A DNA stretch of 62,603 nt from Sedimentisphaerales bacterium (GCA_016932835.1 JAFGCD010000037.1:1-62603), one strand, 5' to 3'. Counted from the stretch's first letter, positions 1 through 10,167 are shown. The notes: generated from the sequence alone by a model not told the origin. A program made the numbers and translations.

Positions 1-1211
1 CTAGGCTCTTTCCCATCAAGTCTGTCCAAGATTTCTCCGAGCATAGCTTCGATATGCCCGCTACCATTCAAGGATGCGACATCTTCAAACTCTACTGTCT
101 CGAGCATTTGCTCTGGTATTAGTGCAGCATAATGTCGCCGACATATCTCCGGCGAATTCCCCATTAGTGCTGCTATCTTGTATAGTGACACGCCCTTTTG
201 AGCCAAATGGCTGCCAAAGGTATGTCTGAAATCCAAACAGGACCAATCCAATCCAGCAGCCTTGTTAAGCTTCCTGAGGTCTTGTGAGAAATTGTCAGGG
301 TTCCATCTCTTGCCCGCGGGAGAAGGTATGAACCATAGGCGGTCATGTCGCGCTCGATAATCGTTCAAAATGGTAACCAGTCTTCTACTTATGGGGACGA
401 CCCGATTTCTCTTTGTTTTTGGCTGCCAATACTCGCCTTCTATTGTCTTGGCCCTCACTCTGATGAGGCGGCAGCGCAAATCAATGTCTTCGTGAGTCAA
501 CCATAAGGCCTCCTCCCGCCTCAAACCTGCATAGATATATATTCCCACCGCTGCCTGGATAACTGAATGGTCTTCCAGAGCGAGCAGTTGTTTCTGTATC
601 TCCTCGAGACTAAGAAAGCGTATCTGCGGCGCTGGTTCGCGTAATCGCTCAACGCCTGCTGCGGGATTTGGATAGCGATGATCCCGTGATCGGAATCCAT
701 GGTGTTTGATAGCATAGGCGAATAACCTGTGCAAGATCTGTCGCATCAGATTTACGGTTTTAGGAGACCAGGCGTCTCTCCTTTGGCGGTCAGCCAAGAA
801 ACGGTTTATCACTTCAGGTGTGATGTCTTCCAACAATTCAGCCTTCACATGAGCGTGTGCATACTTGTCTGCTACTGGTTTAGAAGACCTACGGTCCCGC
901 TCTATGCCTGGCGGTTGAATCCGCAGAGATTCACAGATAGGGCCGAAGAATACCCTCAATCGGCTGAATTCGTTCTTGTACGACTTATGCGTCCGGGTGA
1001 TCCTAAGGTATTTGCAGAAATCCTCAAGCACGACGGGCAGCGGTAGCTTACTCGTTACATGAAGGTCCCCAATCGTGAGTTCGTACTCGATCTTGCGTTT
1101 CTTATCCCGGGCGATACGCTCGTTGTCGGTATATAGAGGCTTCTGGACGCGTTGGCCATTAATATAGTAGCACAGCCAGAATTTTCTTCCCCGTTTATAC
1201 AAATGGGCCAT
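1..1211 (-). CDS. Tyrosine recombinase/integrase (C-terminal end beyond left edge)
   Basis: Translating the minus strand from an ATG at 1211 gives 403 residues in frame to the left edge with no stop, so the gene is partial at its 3' end. It is a site-specific tyrosine recombinase that would integrate or excise DNA by strand exchange. An N-terminal arm-type and SAM-like core-binding region (about residues 1-180) precedes the catalytic domain. Catalytic residues visible are Arg231 (in GLRREEA), a Lys in the following beta-hairpin, Arg329 (in DFRHTFGSH) and the nucleophile Tyr361 (in RRHYAAL). The His of the H-x-x-R box is Leu, and the usual GH(S/T) His is Asn (MGNS); both variants occur in integrase families. 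It has an AAGGAAGG ribosome binding site. The neighbouring initiator tRNA gene suggests an integrated element extending leftwards beyond the window. Confidence 0.93.
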   Translation of the reverse strand, partial: MAHLYKRGRKFWLCYYINGQRVQKPLYTDNERIARDKKRKIEYELTIGDLHVTSKLPLPVVLEDFCKYLRITRTHKSYKNEFSRLRVFFGPICESLRIQPPGIERDRRSSKPVADKYAHAHVKAELLEDITPEVINRFLADRQRRDAWSPKTVNLMRQILHRLFAYAIKHHGFRSRDHRYPNPAAGVERLREPAPQIRFLSLEEIQKQLLALEDHSVIQAAVGIYIYAGLRREEALWLTHEDIDLRCRLIRVRAKTIEGEYWQPKTKRNRVVPISRRLVTILNDYRARHDRLWFIPSPAGKRWNPDNFSQDLRKLNKAAGLDWSCLDFRHTFGSHLAQKGVSLYKIAALMGNSPEICRRHYAALIPEQMLETVEFEDVASLNGSGHIEAMLGEILDRLDGKEP

Positions 1212-1260
1212 GACAACCTTCCTTTCTTCGGTACTGAAGACCAGTATAACGAAGGTTGTC
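1212..1260 (-). promoter_or_regulatory. Hairpin covering the integrase ribosome binding site
   Basis: Perfect 10-bp inverted repeat: GACAACCTTC at 1212-1221 and GAAGGTTGTC at 1251-1260, with 29 bases between. The proximal arm ends at the base before the integrase ATG and includes the GGAAGG-type ribosome binding site. A folded transcript would hide that site. What is seen is the repeat and its position; translational control is inferred. Confidence 0.55.
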
Positions 1261-1339
1261 TTTGTGCTGATGAGAGGTGTCTGACTTGCCGATTACGAAT
1301 CGATTTATCTACATTTTATCTACAGTCATGTCACCAACT

Positions 1340-1375
1340 AAAAAAGCAGGCAAAGCTAAGTGCTTGTGCCTGCTT
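1340..1375 (-). terminator. Intrinsic terminator after tRNA-fMet
   Basis: On the minus strand a 9-bp stem (arms 1367-1375 and 1344-1352, AAGCAGGCA/TGCCTGCTT) with a 14-nt loop is followed by a run of T (1340-1345 read as T on the minus strand). It lies 12 bases beyond the tRNA-fMet 3' end and separates that transcript from the integrase. Confidence 0.8.
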
Positions 1376-1386
1376 GACTTAAACAA

Positions 1387-1460
1387 TAGCGGGGGCAGGA
1401 TTCGAACCTGCGACCTCCGGGTTATGGGCCCGACGAGCTACCAGACTGCTCTACCCCGCG
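1387..1460 (-). tRNA. Initiator tRNA-fMet (anticodon CAU)
   Basis: A full cloverleaf with loop CCCATAA gives anticodon CAU. It is the initiator rather than an elongator: C1 faces U72 (unpaired first position, for formylation), the D stem has A11:U24 (GAGC/GCTC), and three consecutive G-C pairs close the anticodon stem. The T loop is TTCGAAT, the discriminator base is A, and CCA is not encoded. An integrase gene reads away from its 3' end, a common arrangement when a tRNA 3' half is the attachment site. Confidence 0.95.
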
Positions 1461-1538
1461 GCCATTATTCACATTTTCAAATCATCGAAACTTGCTTTAC
1501 TAACGCCTTCTGCAAATCACGAGAATTCAGCATACCAG

Positions 1539-1564
1539 AAAAACCGCCTGACATCAACAGGCAG
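1539..1564 (-). terminator. Intrinsic terminator after the HIT gene
   Basis: Minus-strand hairpin CTGCCTG-7 nt-CAGGCGG (one G-T pair) followed by five T. It begins 11 bases past the HIT stop codon and probably ends the long rpsJ-to-HIT transcript. Confidence 0.7.
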
Positions 1565-1574
1565 ATGTAGAAAA

Positions 1575-1991
1575 TTACAGGTTTTTTCTAATCGCTTCCG
1601 CTATAGCCTCGGGTTTGCCTTGGGGATATTTATAGGCAGGCCAGCGCTTGAAAACACCGTCGCCGGCGTTGCGGGGTATAATGTGAAAATGCAGATGTTT
1701 GACAAGCTGCCCCGCGGCCTGTCCGTTGTTGCACAACACATTGTAGCCGTCCGACTTCATCGCTGCAACCACTGCTCCTGCTATCTTACCCAGACGTGAG
1801 GCCACCTCGCCAAGAAGCTTAGGCGGACAATCGTCGATTCTCTCAAAATGCTGCCTAGGGATTACGAGCGTGTGGCCGTCACTTATCGGGCCGATATCCA
1901 GAAACGCCAGGACGGTATCATCTTCATAGACCTTTGCAACAGGCACCTGCCCAGCGGCCATCTTACAGAAAATGCAGTCGTCTGTGCCCAT
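1575..1991 (-). CDS. HIT-family nucleotide hydrolase
   Basis: A 138-residue histidine-triad protein, the family's normal size. The signature HLHFHI (about residues 97-102) carries the H-x-H-x-H triad that forms the nucleotide-binding and catalytic site. The N-terminal CIFC is typical of bacterial Hint-like members, which hydrolyse nucleoside phosphoramidates or related phosphate anhydrides; the exact substrate cannot be read from sequence. The ATG at 1991 is chosen because GGGAGAG lies about 8 bases upstream; an in-frame TTG seven codons earlier has no such site. It is the last gene of the ribosomal series, 36 bases after rplQ, and a terminator follows. Confidence 0.93.
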   Translation of the reverse strand: MGTDDCIFCKMAAGQVPVAKVYEDDTVLAFLDIGPISDGHTLVIPRQHFERIDDCPPKLLGEVASRLGKIAGAVVAAMKSDGYNVLCNNGQAAGQLVKHLHFHIIPRNAGDGVFKRWPAYKYPQGKPEAIAEAIRKNL

Positions 1992-2027
1992 GGCAAATCT
2001 CTCCCACACCAAAAGGGCTTATTATCT

Positions 2028-2663
2028 CTATTCGGTTTTCTCCGAATCTTCCGGCGTTTCGGTCTGGCCGGCCTCGGGGGCCTCTTCCGGCTGCTCGGTC
2101 CGGGCCGTTTCCTCGGCTTCAGAGGGTTGCTCGACCTCAACGGCCTCCCGGACCTCAGCAACATCCTGCGACTCTACGGCCTGTTCGACTTCGGGAGTCT
2201 CCTTGGCCTTACTGCGAGAACGCTTTTTCGAGCCGGCCCCGGCCTTTTTCTTGGGACCTTCATTCTCACCTAACAACTGAAGCAGCACCAGTTGCCCGTT
2301 GTCTCCGAGTCTGGTCAAAGCTCTTGGGATAATCCTCGTATAGCCTCCCGGCCTGTCCAGATACCGAGGGCCAAGTTCACTGAAGAGTTTGCCAACGACC
2401 GTGCCTTTTCGTACCCTCTTGCCGTCTGTATATTCGACGATGTCACGATTGCCGAGCAGTGAAATAGCGCGCCGCCTGGCAGGCAGTGTGCCCTTCTTTG
2501 CCAAGGTGATGAGCTTTTCAGCAAACGGTTTCACTTCTTTAGCTTTTTGTATCGTCGTCGCGATCGTCTCATGCTCAAAAAGCGAAGCGACCATATTCCG
2601 CCGCATAGCCAAGCGGTGTTCGCTCGTCCGACCTAACCGACGTCCTGCCACTCTATGACGCAT
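2028..2663 (-). CDS. rplQ: 50S ribosomal protein L17 with acidic C-terminal tail
   Basis: The first 115 residues or so are a standard bacterial L17 (start MRHRVAGRRLGRTSEHR, then RNMVASLFEHE), a large-subunit protein near the exit tunnel. Bacterial L17 is usually 115-130 residues; this one has 211. The added C-terminal part starts with a short Lys/Arg-rich linker (KKKAGAGSKKRSRSK) and becomes a roughly 70-residue Glu-rich, low-complexity tail that is probably disordered. The gene follows rpoA by 23 bases, as in the classical alpha operon. The tail's role is unknown. Confidence 0.97.
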   Translation of the reverse strand: MRHRVAGRRLGRTSEHRLAMRRNMVASLFEHETIATTIQKAKEVKPFAEKLITLAKKGTLPARRRAISLLGNRDIVEYTDGKRVRKGTVVGKLFSELGPRYLDRPGGYTRIIPRALTRLGDNGQLVLLQLLGENEGPKKKAGAGSKKRSRSKAKETPEVEQAVESQDVAEVREAVEVEQPSEAEETARTEQPEEAPEAGQTETPEDSEKTE

Positions 2664-2686
2664 ATTTCCAAATTCCTCGTACTATA

Positions 2687-3691
2687 CTACTCACCCACAT
2701 TCGACATTCCCAATGAGAATCCGATATCGGCAAGTTTTCGCTTGATCTCTCGCAGCGAGGTTTTCCCGAAACTGCGAATCTTAAGCAACTCTGCTTCACT
2801 CAGATTGACCAGTTGGCCAACCGTGTCTATCTTTGCTGACTCAAGGCAATTACTTGCCCGGACAGATAATTCCAACTCTTGAATCGGCATGTTCAGTTTC
2901 TGAGTCAATTCTTCGTCCACTACTTCCTCTTCGGCTTGCTGCTCGGCGATCTCGCCGGTCACGGTATCATCTCCGATTTCGAAGTACTGTACGAAAGGAT
3001 TGATGTGCTTTCTGAGAATTTTCGCCGCTTCGACAAGCGACATTTCGGGGCTGACGGTTCCGTCCGTCCATATTTCGAGGATGAGCCGGTCGTAGTTTGT
3101 GCGTTGCCCGACGCGCGTATCTTCGGTGATATACCTGACTCTGGTCACAGGAGAGTACACTGCGTCGAGGAGGATTCTGCCGACCTCCTGGTCGAATCTG
3201 TCGGTCTCGGCGATTCTCTCGGCAGCGGGGACGTAGCCTCGCCCATTCTCGACCACCATCTCCATCTCAAATTTGACTTTTTCCGTCAGCGTAACCAGGG
3301 GCATATCAGGATTCATGATCTCAATAGCGGGATCGGCAACAATATCACCCGCCGTCACAACACCGGCCTTATTGGCCGAAATAGTCATTACCTTTGGCTC
3401 ATCGCTCTGCAGACGAACCACAAGATTCTTGACGTTTAGAACCACATCCGTCACATCTTCCATCACTCCCTTGATCGAACTGAATTCGTGATTGACGCCG
3501 GAAATCTTGATGGATGTGACGGCGCTGCCCTCCAGTGACGAAAGCAGAACACGCCTGAGACTGTTTCCAATGGTGGTGCCGAATCCGCGTTCGAAGGGTT
3601 CGATGAAAAACCTGCCGTATATATCGCTTGACGCCTTCGTGTCTCGCTCGACACGCGTCGGCAGCTCCAAACCACGCCATGTAACTCGCAT
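2687..3691 (-). CDS. rpoA: RNA polymerase alpha subunit
   Basis: A 334-residue alpha subunit of normal length. The N-terminal domain (about 1-235, with FERGFGTTIGNSLRRVLLSS) dimerises and assembles beta and beta'. An acidic linker (EQQAEEEVVDEELTQ) leads to the C-terminal domain (about 255-330, helix-hairpin-helix), which contacts UP elements and activators. The start is firm: a GGAGG site sits 7 bases before the ATG. It lies between rpsD and rplQ, as in the alpha operons of most bacteria. Confidence 0.99.
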   Translation of the reverse strand: MRVTWRGLELPTRVERDTKASSDIYGRFFIEPFERGFGTTIGNSLRRVLLSSLEGSAVTSIKISGVNHEFSSIKGVMEDVTDVVLNVKNLVVRLQSDEPKVMTISANKAGVVTAGDIVADPAIEIMNPDMPLVTLTEKVKFEMEMVVENGRGYVPAAERIAETDRFDQEVGRILLDAVYSPVTRVRYITEDTRVGQRTNYDRLILEIWTDGTVSPEMSLVEAAKILRKHINPFVQYFEIGDDTVTGEIAEQQAEEEVVDEELTQKLNMPIQELELSVRASNCLESAKIDTVGQLVNLSEAELLKIRSFGKTSLREIKRKLADIGFSLGMSNVGE

Positions 3692-3860
3692 ATATATGCC
3701 TCCGGTCTAAAATATTATCGTCAAAAATAAGATGTCGAGAAGATAGTCTGCCCTGCTTGATTGGCTCAACTGACCGGGTCTATAACAAACTGAAGCACCT
3801 TCCCGACTGCAACTTTTCCTTGTATTTGGGGTCTTTTCTTTATTACCCTATCGCTCAGAA

Positions 3861-4493
3861 TTACCTCGAACAGAACTCCACCACGAGTTGTTCTTCGACT
3901 GGGATCTGCACATCATCTCGCGTAGGCAATGCCACAACGGTTGCTTCAGGTCTCTCGCGGACCAGTTGCAGCCATGCCTGAGTTGTAAAATTAGGGTTCG
4001 TATCCAACTGCTCTTTTATGCGTTTGAGGCTTTTCGGTGCGCCTTTGACGGTAATTTTGTCGCCGATTTTTATGGTATAATCACTCACGTTGACCTTTCG
4101 CCCATTGATGTAAATATGTCCGTGGGCGATAAGCTGGCGAGCGGCCTTTCTTGAGGCGGCATAATTCAACTTATAGACGACATTATCCAGCCTCCTCTCC
4201 AGTAGTTGCAGGAGCGTTTCTCCGGTATTTCCTTTTATTCGTTCGGCTTTATGAAAATACCTCATGAACTGCCGCTCGAACAAGCCGTAATACCTTTTGA
4301 CTTTCTGTTTTTCCCGCAGTCGAACAGCATATTCGCTATTTCTTCCTCTTCGCCAGCCATGCATTCCCGGCGCAAGATTTCGCTGTTTCTTCTCGACGGG
4401 GCACTTTGCCGTTTCGCACCTGGCGCCTTTGAGCATCAGCTTCATACCTTCGCGACGGCAGTGTTTACAAGATGAACCTAAGTAACGTCCCAT
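3861..4493 (-). CDS. rpsD: 30S ribosomal protein S4
   Basis: A 210-residue S4, a primary 16S rRNA binder that starts assembly of the 30S body. The N-terminus has four Cys (about residues 9, 12, 26 and 31), so it is the zinc-binding C+ form. The S4 RNA-binding domain is near residues 100-160 (RRLDNVVYKLNYAASRKAARQLIAHGHIYING). In enteric bacteria S4 represses the alpha operon; no matching operator was identified here. The 170-base gap to rpoA is larger than most in the cluster. Confidence 0.99.
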   Translation of the reverse strand: MGRYLGSSCKHCRREGMKLMLKGARCETAKCPVEKKQRNLAPGMHGWRRGRNSEYAVRLREKQKVKRYYGLFERQFMRYFHKAERIKGNTGETLLQLLERRLDNVVYKLNYAASRKAARQLIAHGHIYINGRKVNVSDYTIKIGDKITVKGAPKSLKRIKEQLDTNPNFTTQAWLQLVRERPEATVVALPTRDDVQIPVEEQLVVEFCSR

Positions 4494-4533
4494 CTTTCCT
4501 GTTTATCTCCAAAAAGCCTTGTTTATCGTCGTC

Positions 4534-4914
4534 TCATACCCTTCTTCGCTTCGGCGGCCTGCAGCCGTTGTGCGGCAGCGGCGTGACGTCTTCAATCGAA
4601 GCGATACGCAATCCCGCTGACTGGAGCGCCGAGATAGCGGATTCCCGTCCGGATCCGGGCCCCTTGACCCTGATTTCGACCTCTCGCACACCGTTACGCA
4701 TAGCGGCAGTTGCGGCTCGCTGCGCGGCCTGCTGAGCGGCAAACGGCGTACTCTTTCGCGACCCCTTGAAACCAACGCACCCGGAGGAACTCGTACATAT
4801 GGTATCGCCGTCGGTGTCTGTAATCGTTATCAGCGTATTGTTGAAAGTTGCCTTGATATGCACAATCGCCCGGACAACATTTCTTTTGATTTTCCTTTTG
4901 GTGCTCTTCGCCAT
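4534..4914 (-). CDS. rpsK: 30S ribosomal protein S11
   Basis: A 126-residue S11, platform protein near the Shine-Dalgarno/anti-Shine-Dalgarno helix. The conserved core is intact ([17 protein letters not shown], then [14 protein letters not shown]) and the Arg/Lys-rich C-terminus ends in [10 protein letters not shown]. It lies between rpsM (87-base gap) and rpsD (40-base gap). Confidence 0.99.
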   Translation of the reverse strand: MAKSTKRKIKRNVVRAIVHIKATFNNTLITITDTDGDTICTSSSGCVGFKGSRKSTPFAAQQAAQRAATAAMRNGVREVEIRVKGPGSGRESAISALQSAGLRIASIEDVTPLPHNGCRPPKRRRV

Positions 4915-5001
4915 TATTGATCCCGTTTTGTGTTCATTGTATCGTCCGGCATCGGTTCAGCACTCACTGCCGGACACACTTGACCCAATGAAACTGAATG
5001 T

Positions 5002-5385
5002 TTATCGTTTCTCCTTAACGCCCTTCTTGCCGGCGACTGTTTTTCTGGGGCCCTTTCTGGTGCGTGCGTTGCTCTGGGTACACTGGCCACGGACAGGCAA
5101 GCCCCTTCTGTGCCGGATTCCCCGATAGCATGCGATATCACGCAGGCGTGCTATGTTCTGCGCGACCTGCCTTCGAAGCTGACCACCCACAATGTAGTTA
5201 CGGTCGATGATTTGCGTAATCCGGCTGAGCTCATCTTCTGTGAGCTTGCTGGCCTTAGTATCTTTGTCTATCCTGGCCTCTTTGAGTATTTGCATGGAGG
5301 TGTACTTGCCTACACCCACAATGTAGGTCAATGAAATCCATATCGATTTATCATTTGGAATATCGACGCCAACTATACGCGGCAT
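5002..5385 (-). CDS. rpsM: 30S ribosomal protein S13
   Basis: A 127-residue S13, head protein that contacts the 50S subunit (bridge B1) and P-site tRNA. It begins [19 protein letters not shown], has the helix-two-turn-helix core, and keeps the C-terminal tail [14 protein letters not shown] followed by a basic end. It follows rpmJ and precedes rpsK in the usual alpha-operon order. Confidence 0.99.
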   Translation of the reverse strand: MPRIVGVDIPNDKSIWISLTYIVGVGKYTSMQILKEARIDKDTKASKLTEDELSRITQIIDRNYIVGGQLRRQVAQNIARLRDIACYRGIRHRRGLPVRGQCTQSNARTRKGPRKTVAGKKGVKEKR

Positions 5386-5430
5386 TTTGGCTCCTATTCT
5401 AATCGCTTAGACTTCTTGGTGAATCCTCAT

Positions 5431-5544
5431 CTAACCCTGGCGCTGCTTATGTCTCGGGTTTGTGCAGATCACCCGCACAACTCCCCTTCGCCGGATAATT
5501 TTACAATTCTCACAAATACGTTTTACTGAACTTCTGACTTTCAT
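5431..5544 (-). CDS. rpmJ: 50S ribosomal protein L36
   Basis: A 37-residue gene read directly from the minus strand, starting [15 protein letters not shown] and ending [10 protein letters not shown]36 is the smallest large-subunit protein. The zinc ligands of the C+ type are present (C-x2-C, then Cys and His near the end). It sits between infA and rpsM, its standard position. Confidence 0.98.
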   Translation of the reverse strand: MKVRSSVKRICENCKIIRRRGVVRVICTNPRHKQRQG

Positions 5545-5616
5545 TTTCGATATCTGCTTTCAAGTATTCGGTTCTCAGCCCGGCAGGAGCGCCGAGGCAA
5601 GGCGGAGACAGCCGGT

Positions 5617-5832
5617 CTAATGGCGAAGCACTATTCGTCCTCGATTCAGATCGTAAGGCGACATTTCAACCATTACGGTATCCCCCGGCAGGATTCGAAT
5701 GAAGTGCATTCTCATTTTTCCGGAGACATGCGCCATAATTTTATGTCCGTTTTCCAATTCCACCTTAAACACTGCATTTGGCAAAGCATCGGTCACCGTA
5801 GCCTGGAGCCTGATTGTGTCCTTCTTTGCCAT
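5617..5832 (-). CDS. infA: Translation initiation factor IF-1
   Basis: A 71-residue single S1-like OB-fold protein that binds the 30S A site with IF-2 and IF-3. Recognisable sequence: [20 protein letters not shown], then the [16 protein letters not shown] region. The ATG at 5832 (MAKKD) is chosen because that is the family's conserved start; in-frame alternatives lie 2 and 4 codons upstream and no strong ribosome binding site decides among them. It is placed between map and rpmJ, as in many bacteria. Confidence 0.96.
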   Translation of the reverse strand: MAKKDTIRLQATVTDALPNAVFKVELENGHKIMAHVSGKMRMHFIRILPGDTVMVEMSPYDLNRGRIVLRH

Positions 5833-5883
5833 TATCATGCCCAATAATCAATTGCGCCGACGATCAAGACGATCACCGGCCAA

Positions 5884-6672
5884 TTATCCACTTTCCTTTT
5901 TAGTCAGTACTTCACAACCGTTATCCATTATCACGATAGTATGCTCAAAATGAGCCGAGCATTTTCCGTCTCTCGTCACAACGGTCCACCCGTTCTTCAG
6001 CGTCTTCACGTCGGCGGCTCCGGCATTAATCATCGGCTCAACCGCGAGCACCATGCCTCGCTCCAACACAAAGTCATTTGCGAGCAAATCGTTACTGACG
6101 AAATTCGGCACTCTCGGCTCCTCGTGCATTTCTCTGCCGATTCCGTGGCCGACGAAGTCTCTTACGACGGAAAAGCCGAGGCTTTCGGCATATTGCTGCA
6201 TCTTGCCGGCCACCTGAGACCATTTGACGAAGGGCCCACAGTTGGCAATTGCAATGTCGAGCACTTGCATGGTGGCCTCAATGAGCGCCCTTCGCTGCTG
6301 CGAAATTTCGCCTATCGGGATCGTAACGGCGGCATCGCCACAGTAGCCGTCAAGCCTTACACCGAAATCGACACTCAGGATATCGCCATCCTTGAGCACC
6401 GCCTCAGGCGACGGAATTCCGTGCACCACCTGCTCGTTTATCGACGCGCAAATGGCTCCTGGAAACGGCCTGCGATTCTGGGGGCTTCGCACGCCTTTGA
6501 ACAGCGCCTGCGCCCCGGCCCCGGCCGTCATCTCGAATGCAACTGCGTCCAAATCGGCAGTCGTCATGCCCGGCCCTGCAATCTCCTGCAATTTTGAAAG
6601 AACACCGGCTACAACAGCACCGGCCTTACGCATCAATTCAATTTCTCTTGTACTGCGAAGCGTAATAGCCAT
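5884..6672 (-). CDS. map: Methionine aminopeptidase, type I
   Basis: A 262-residue enzyme that removes the N-terminal Met from nascent proteins in the cytoplasm. It has the pita-bread fold metal ligands in order: Asp in VDFGVRLDG, Asp in GDAAVT, His in FVGHGIG, Glu in AVEPMIN, and Glu in FEHTIV. The active-site His is in NEQVVHGIPS. It lacks the N-terminal SH3/zinc extension of type Ib. It lies between adk (36 bases) and infA in the spc operon. Confidence 0.98.
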   Translation of the reverse strand: MAITLRSTREIELMRKAGAVVAGVLSKLQEIAGPGMTTADLDAVAFEMTAGAGAQALFKGVRSPQNRRPFPGAICASINEQVVHGIPSPEAVLKDGDILSVDFGVRLDGYCGDAAVTIPIGEISQQRRALIEATMQVLDIAIANCGPFVKWSQVAGKMQQYAESLGFSVVRDFVGHGIGREMHEEPRVPNFVSNDLLANDFVLERGMVLAVEPMINAGAADVKTLKNGWTVVTRDGKCSAHFEHTIVIMDNGCEVLTKKESG

Positions 6673-6708
6673 CTCTACATCTCTTAGAACAAAAGGTCAA
6701 TCTACACT

Positions 6709-7352
6709 TCACTTGACGAGAGTCTGCAATTCCTTTGAAACGTAGGCTTTTACCTCGTCGGGGTTTCTATCAGCCTTGATGTCAAATACCGTGCTGTTTT
6801 TTCTATAATAATCCACCAACGGTTCAGTCTGCCGGTGGTAAGTATCGAGTCGATTCAGGACAACTTCCGGGGTGTCGTCGGGCCGCTGGACAAGCTTGGC
6901 ACCGTCATGATCACACAGGCCCTCGACCTTGGGCTTGAGGTTCTCAATGTGATAGACAGCGCCGCACTGCGGACAACTTCTTCTGCCCGTCATCCTTGCC
7001 TCGACCACGCTGTCGTCAATTTCGAGATTCAACACAGCGTCAATGGCGCCGTCTTCCCCCAGCGAACCATCCAGTGCAACGGCTTGATTCACAGTTCGTG
7101 GGAATCCGTCGAGGATAAATCCTTCCGGCGGCGCTTTTTTGATCGCTTCACTCATCATTTCAATAATAATTCCATCCGGCACAAGGTCTCCGGCATCCAT
7201 ATAACTCTGGGCCTTTTTGCCTAATTCGGTCCCATCCGCCCTGTTGCGTCGCAAGATGTCTCCGCTGGACAAATGCATCAGTCCATACTCGTCCACGATA
7301 TTCTTGCACTGGGTTCCCTTGCCGGCACCGGGCGCACCTAATAAGACTATTT

Positions 7353-7356
<4 letters not shown>
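6709..7356 (-). CDS. adk: Adenylate kinase with zinc-binding lid
   Basis: A 215-residue AMP kinase (ATP + AMP to 2 ADP). The P-loop is GAPGAGKGTQ at residues 7-16, the AMP-binding part has LDGFPRT, and the lid has CPQC...CDHD, a Cys-Cys-Cys-Asp zinc site found in many long-form adenylate kinases. The start ATG overlaps the secY stop (ATGA), showing translational coupling. Confidence 0.99.
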
Positions 7357-8714
<1,358 letters not shown>

Positions 8715-8777
8715 TGTCTCAAATCTCTTATCTTGCGACCGGCACTGTCAAAATAACAAACGTATTCCAAAAGAACT

Positions 8778-9221
8778 TCAAATCACCTTAGCGGTACCGC
8801 CGGATGCTGCTATTTTCTCCTCGGCACTCCTGCTGAATTTATGAGCGCTGACACACAGTTTCTTGCTTAATTCACCCTTACCAAGAATCTTGACCTTTCC
8901 TCCGGAACCGCTGATCAAACCTGCATCCGAGAGCTGCTCAACAGTTACCTCGGCGCCGTCATCAAATCGCTCCAGTTGTGAGACGTTGACGATTTGGCAA
9001 CGTTTTGCGAACTGGTAATTGCTGAATCCCTGCTTTGGCAATCTGCGAAACAGCGGCATCTGGCCGCCTTCGCAGAGGGTAAGGGAAGTTGCGCCGGCCC
9101 TACTGCCTGCGCCCTTATGTCCGCGGCCGCAAGTTTTGCCGTGACCGCTTCCGCTGCCTCTGCCGAGACGCTTGCGAACTTTATTCTTTCCTACTATGCT
9201 GGTAATTTCGTGATTCAACAT
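8778..9221 (-). CDS. rplO: 50S ribosomal protein L15
   Basis: A 147-residue L15, late-assembly protein of the 50S. The Gly/Arg/Lys-rich N-terminus (KNKVRKRLGRGSGSGHGKTCGRGHKG) is typical and lies within rRNA; the C-terminal globular part ends at a conserved alternating hydrophobic segment. It directly follows rpsE with a 31-base gap, leaving no room for rpmD (L30), which commonly separates them. Confidence 0.98.
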   Translation of the reverse strand: MLNHEITSIVGKNKVRKRLGRGSGSGHGKTCGRGHKGAGSRAGATSLTLCEGGQMPLFRRLPKQGFSNYQFAKRCQIVNVSQLERFDDGAEVTVEQLSDAGLISGSGGKVKILGKGELSKKLCVSAHKFSRSAEEKIAASGGTAKVI

Positions 9222-9252
9222 TATAATAACCCAACTGCCTCATTGACAATTG

Positions 9253-9759
9253 TCAAATATCAATCCCCACGCCCCTGAGCGACTCGACCGCTTCTTTTGT
9301 TCGCAATCCCATCAGTCCACTGAGCGTAGCCTTTACAACATTTTTCGCTGAAGTGCTGCCGTACACTTTCGTAAGCACATCCTGAACGCCGGCGTATTCG
9401 AGCACCGCTCTGGCGCTGGAGCCTGCGATAACGCCGGTGCCAGGACTTGCCGGCACAAGCGTTATTTTCGTAGCCCTGTATCTTCCGTCCACGCGATGCG
9501 GAATCGTACGGTCCGCCAAGGCAATCTTAACCAGCGATTTCTTGGCATCCTTGACGCCCTTCTCGACGGCCAGAGGCACCTCGTTAGCCTTGCCATAGCC
9601 AACACCGACGGTTCCGGCGCGGTCGCCGACAACAACAAGCGCCGCGAAACTAAACCTTCGACCGCCTTTGACCACCTTGGAACAGCGGAATACCTTCACC
9701 ACCGTATCTTCCAACGGCTTTTCTTCCTGGTCGGATAATTTAACCGGTTCTACAGCCAA
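9253..9759 (-). CDS. rpsE: 30S ribosomal protein S5
   Basis: A 168-residue S5, part of the mRNA entrance helicase and decoding-fidelity region. The N-terminal double-stranded-RNA-like domain has KVVKGGRRFSFAALVVVGD, and the C-terminal domain has VPASPGTGVIAGSSARAVLE. Length and order are normal. It lies between rplR and rplO. Confidence 0.99.
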   Translation of the reverse strand: MAVEPVKLSDQEEKPLEDTVVKVFRCSKVVKGGRRFSFAALVVVGDRAGTVGVGYGKANEVPLAVEKGVKDAKKSLVKIALADRTIPHRVDGRYRATKITLVPASPGTGVIAGSSARAVLEYAGVQDVLTKVYGSTSAKNVVKATLSGLMGLRTKEAVESLRGVGIDI

Positions 9760-9788
9760 TTTAAGTCTCCAAACAATAGCATCCAGAT

Positions 9789-10151
9789 TCAGAAAACGAG
9801 TCCGTGTTTCCTGGCTGAATCGGCAAGAGCCTTAACTCTGCCATGGAATTTGTATCTGTTCCTGTCAAAACACACACACTTAATGCCGACTCCCAAAGCT
9901 TGTTTTGCGATTGTCTCGCCGATAATCTCGGAGGCCTTCTTGTTGCCTGTTCCCGGCATCTGCAAACCCTTCGCCCTGGTGCTTGCCGAGACAAGGGTGG
10001 CGCCGACGGTGTCGTCTATGATCTGTGCGTAAACATGCCTGTTCGAACGAAAGACCGACAGCCTCGGACGCTCTCGGGTGCCGAATATTTTCTTTCGCAC
10101 ATGATGCCTGCGCCGTCGCGCTGCCTTGATTGTACTGTCTCTTCTACTCAT
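9789..10151 (-). CDS. rplR: 50S ribosomal protein L18
   Basis: A 120-residue L18, 5S rRNA-binding protein of the central protuberance. It has the basic N-terminus (RRRRHHVRKKIFGT), the RPRLSVFRSNRHVYAQIIDD strand and the C-terminal FDRNRYKFHGRVKALAD motif. Standard neighbours are rplF (16-base gap) and rpsE (29-base gap). Confidence 0.99.
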   Translation of the reverse strand: MSRRDSTIKAARRRRHHVRKKIFGTRERPRLSVFRSNRHVYAQIIDDTVGATLVSASTRAKGLQMPGTGNKKASEIIGETIAKQALGVGIKCVCFDRNRYKFHGRVKALADSARKHGLVF

Positions 10152-10167
10152 AATAACACTATCCTAT

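Noticed and set aside
9221..9253. rpmD (L30) between rpsE and rplO
   Set aside because: Only 31 bases separate the two genes, and no L30-like frame is present.
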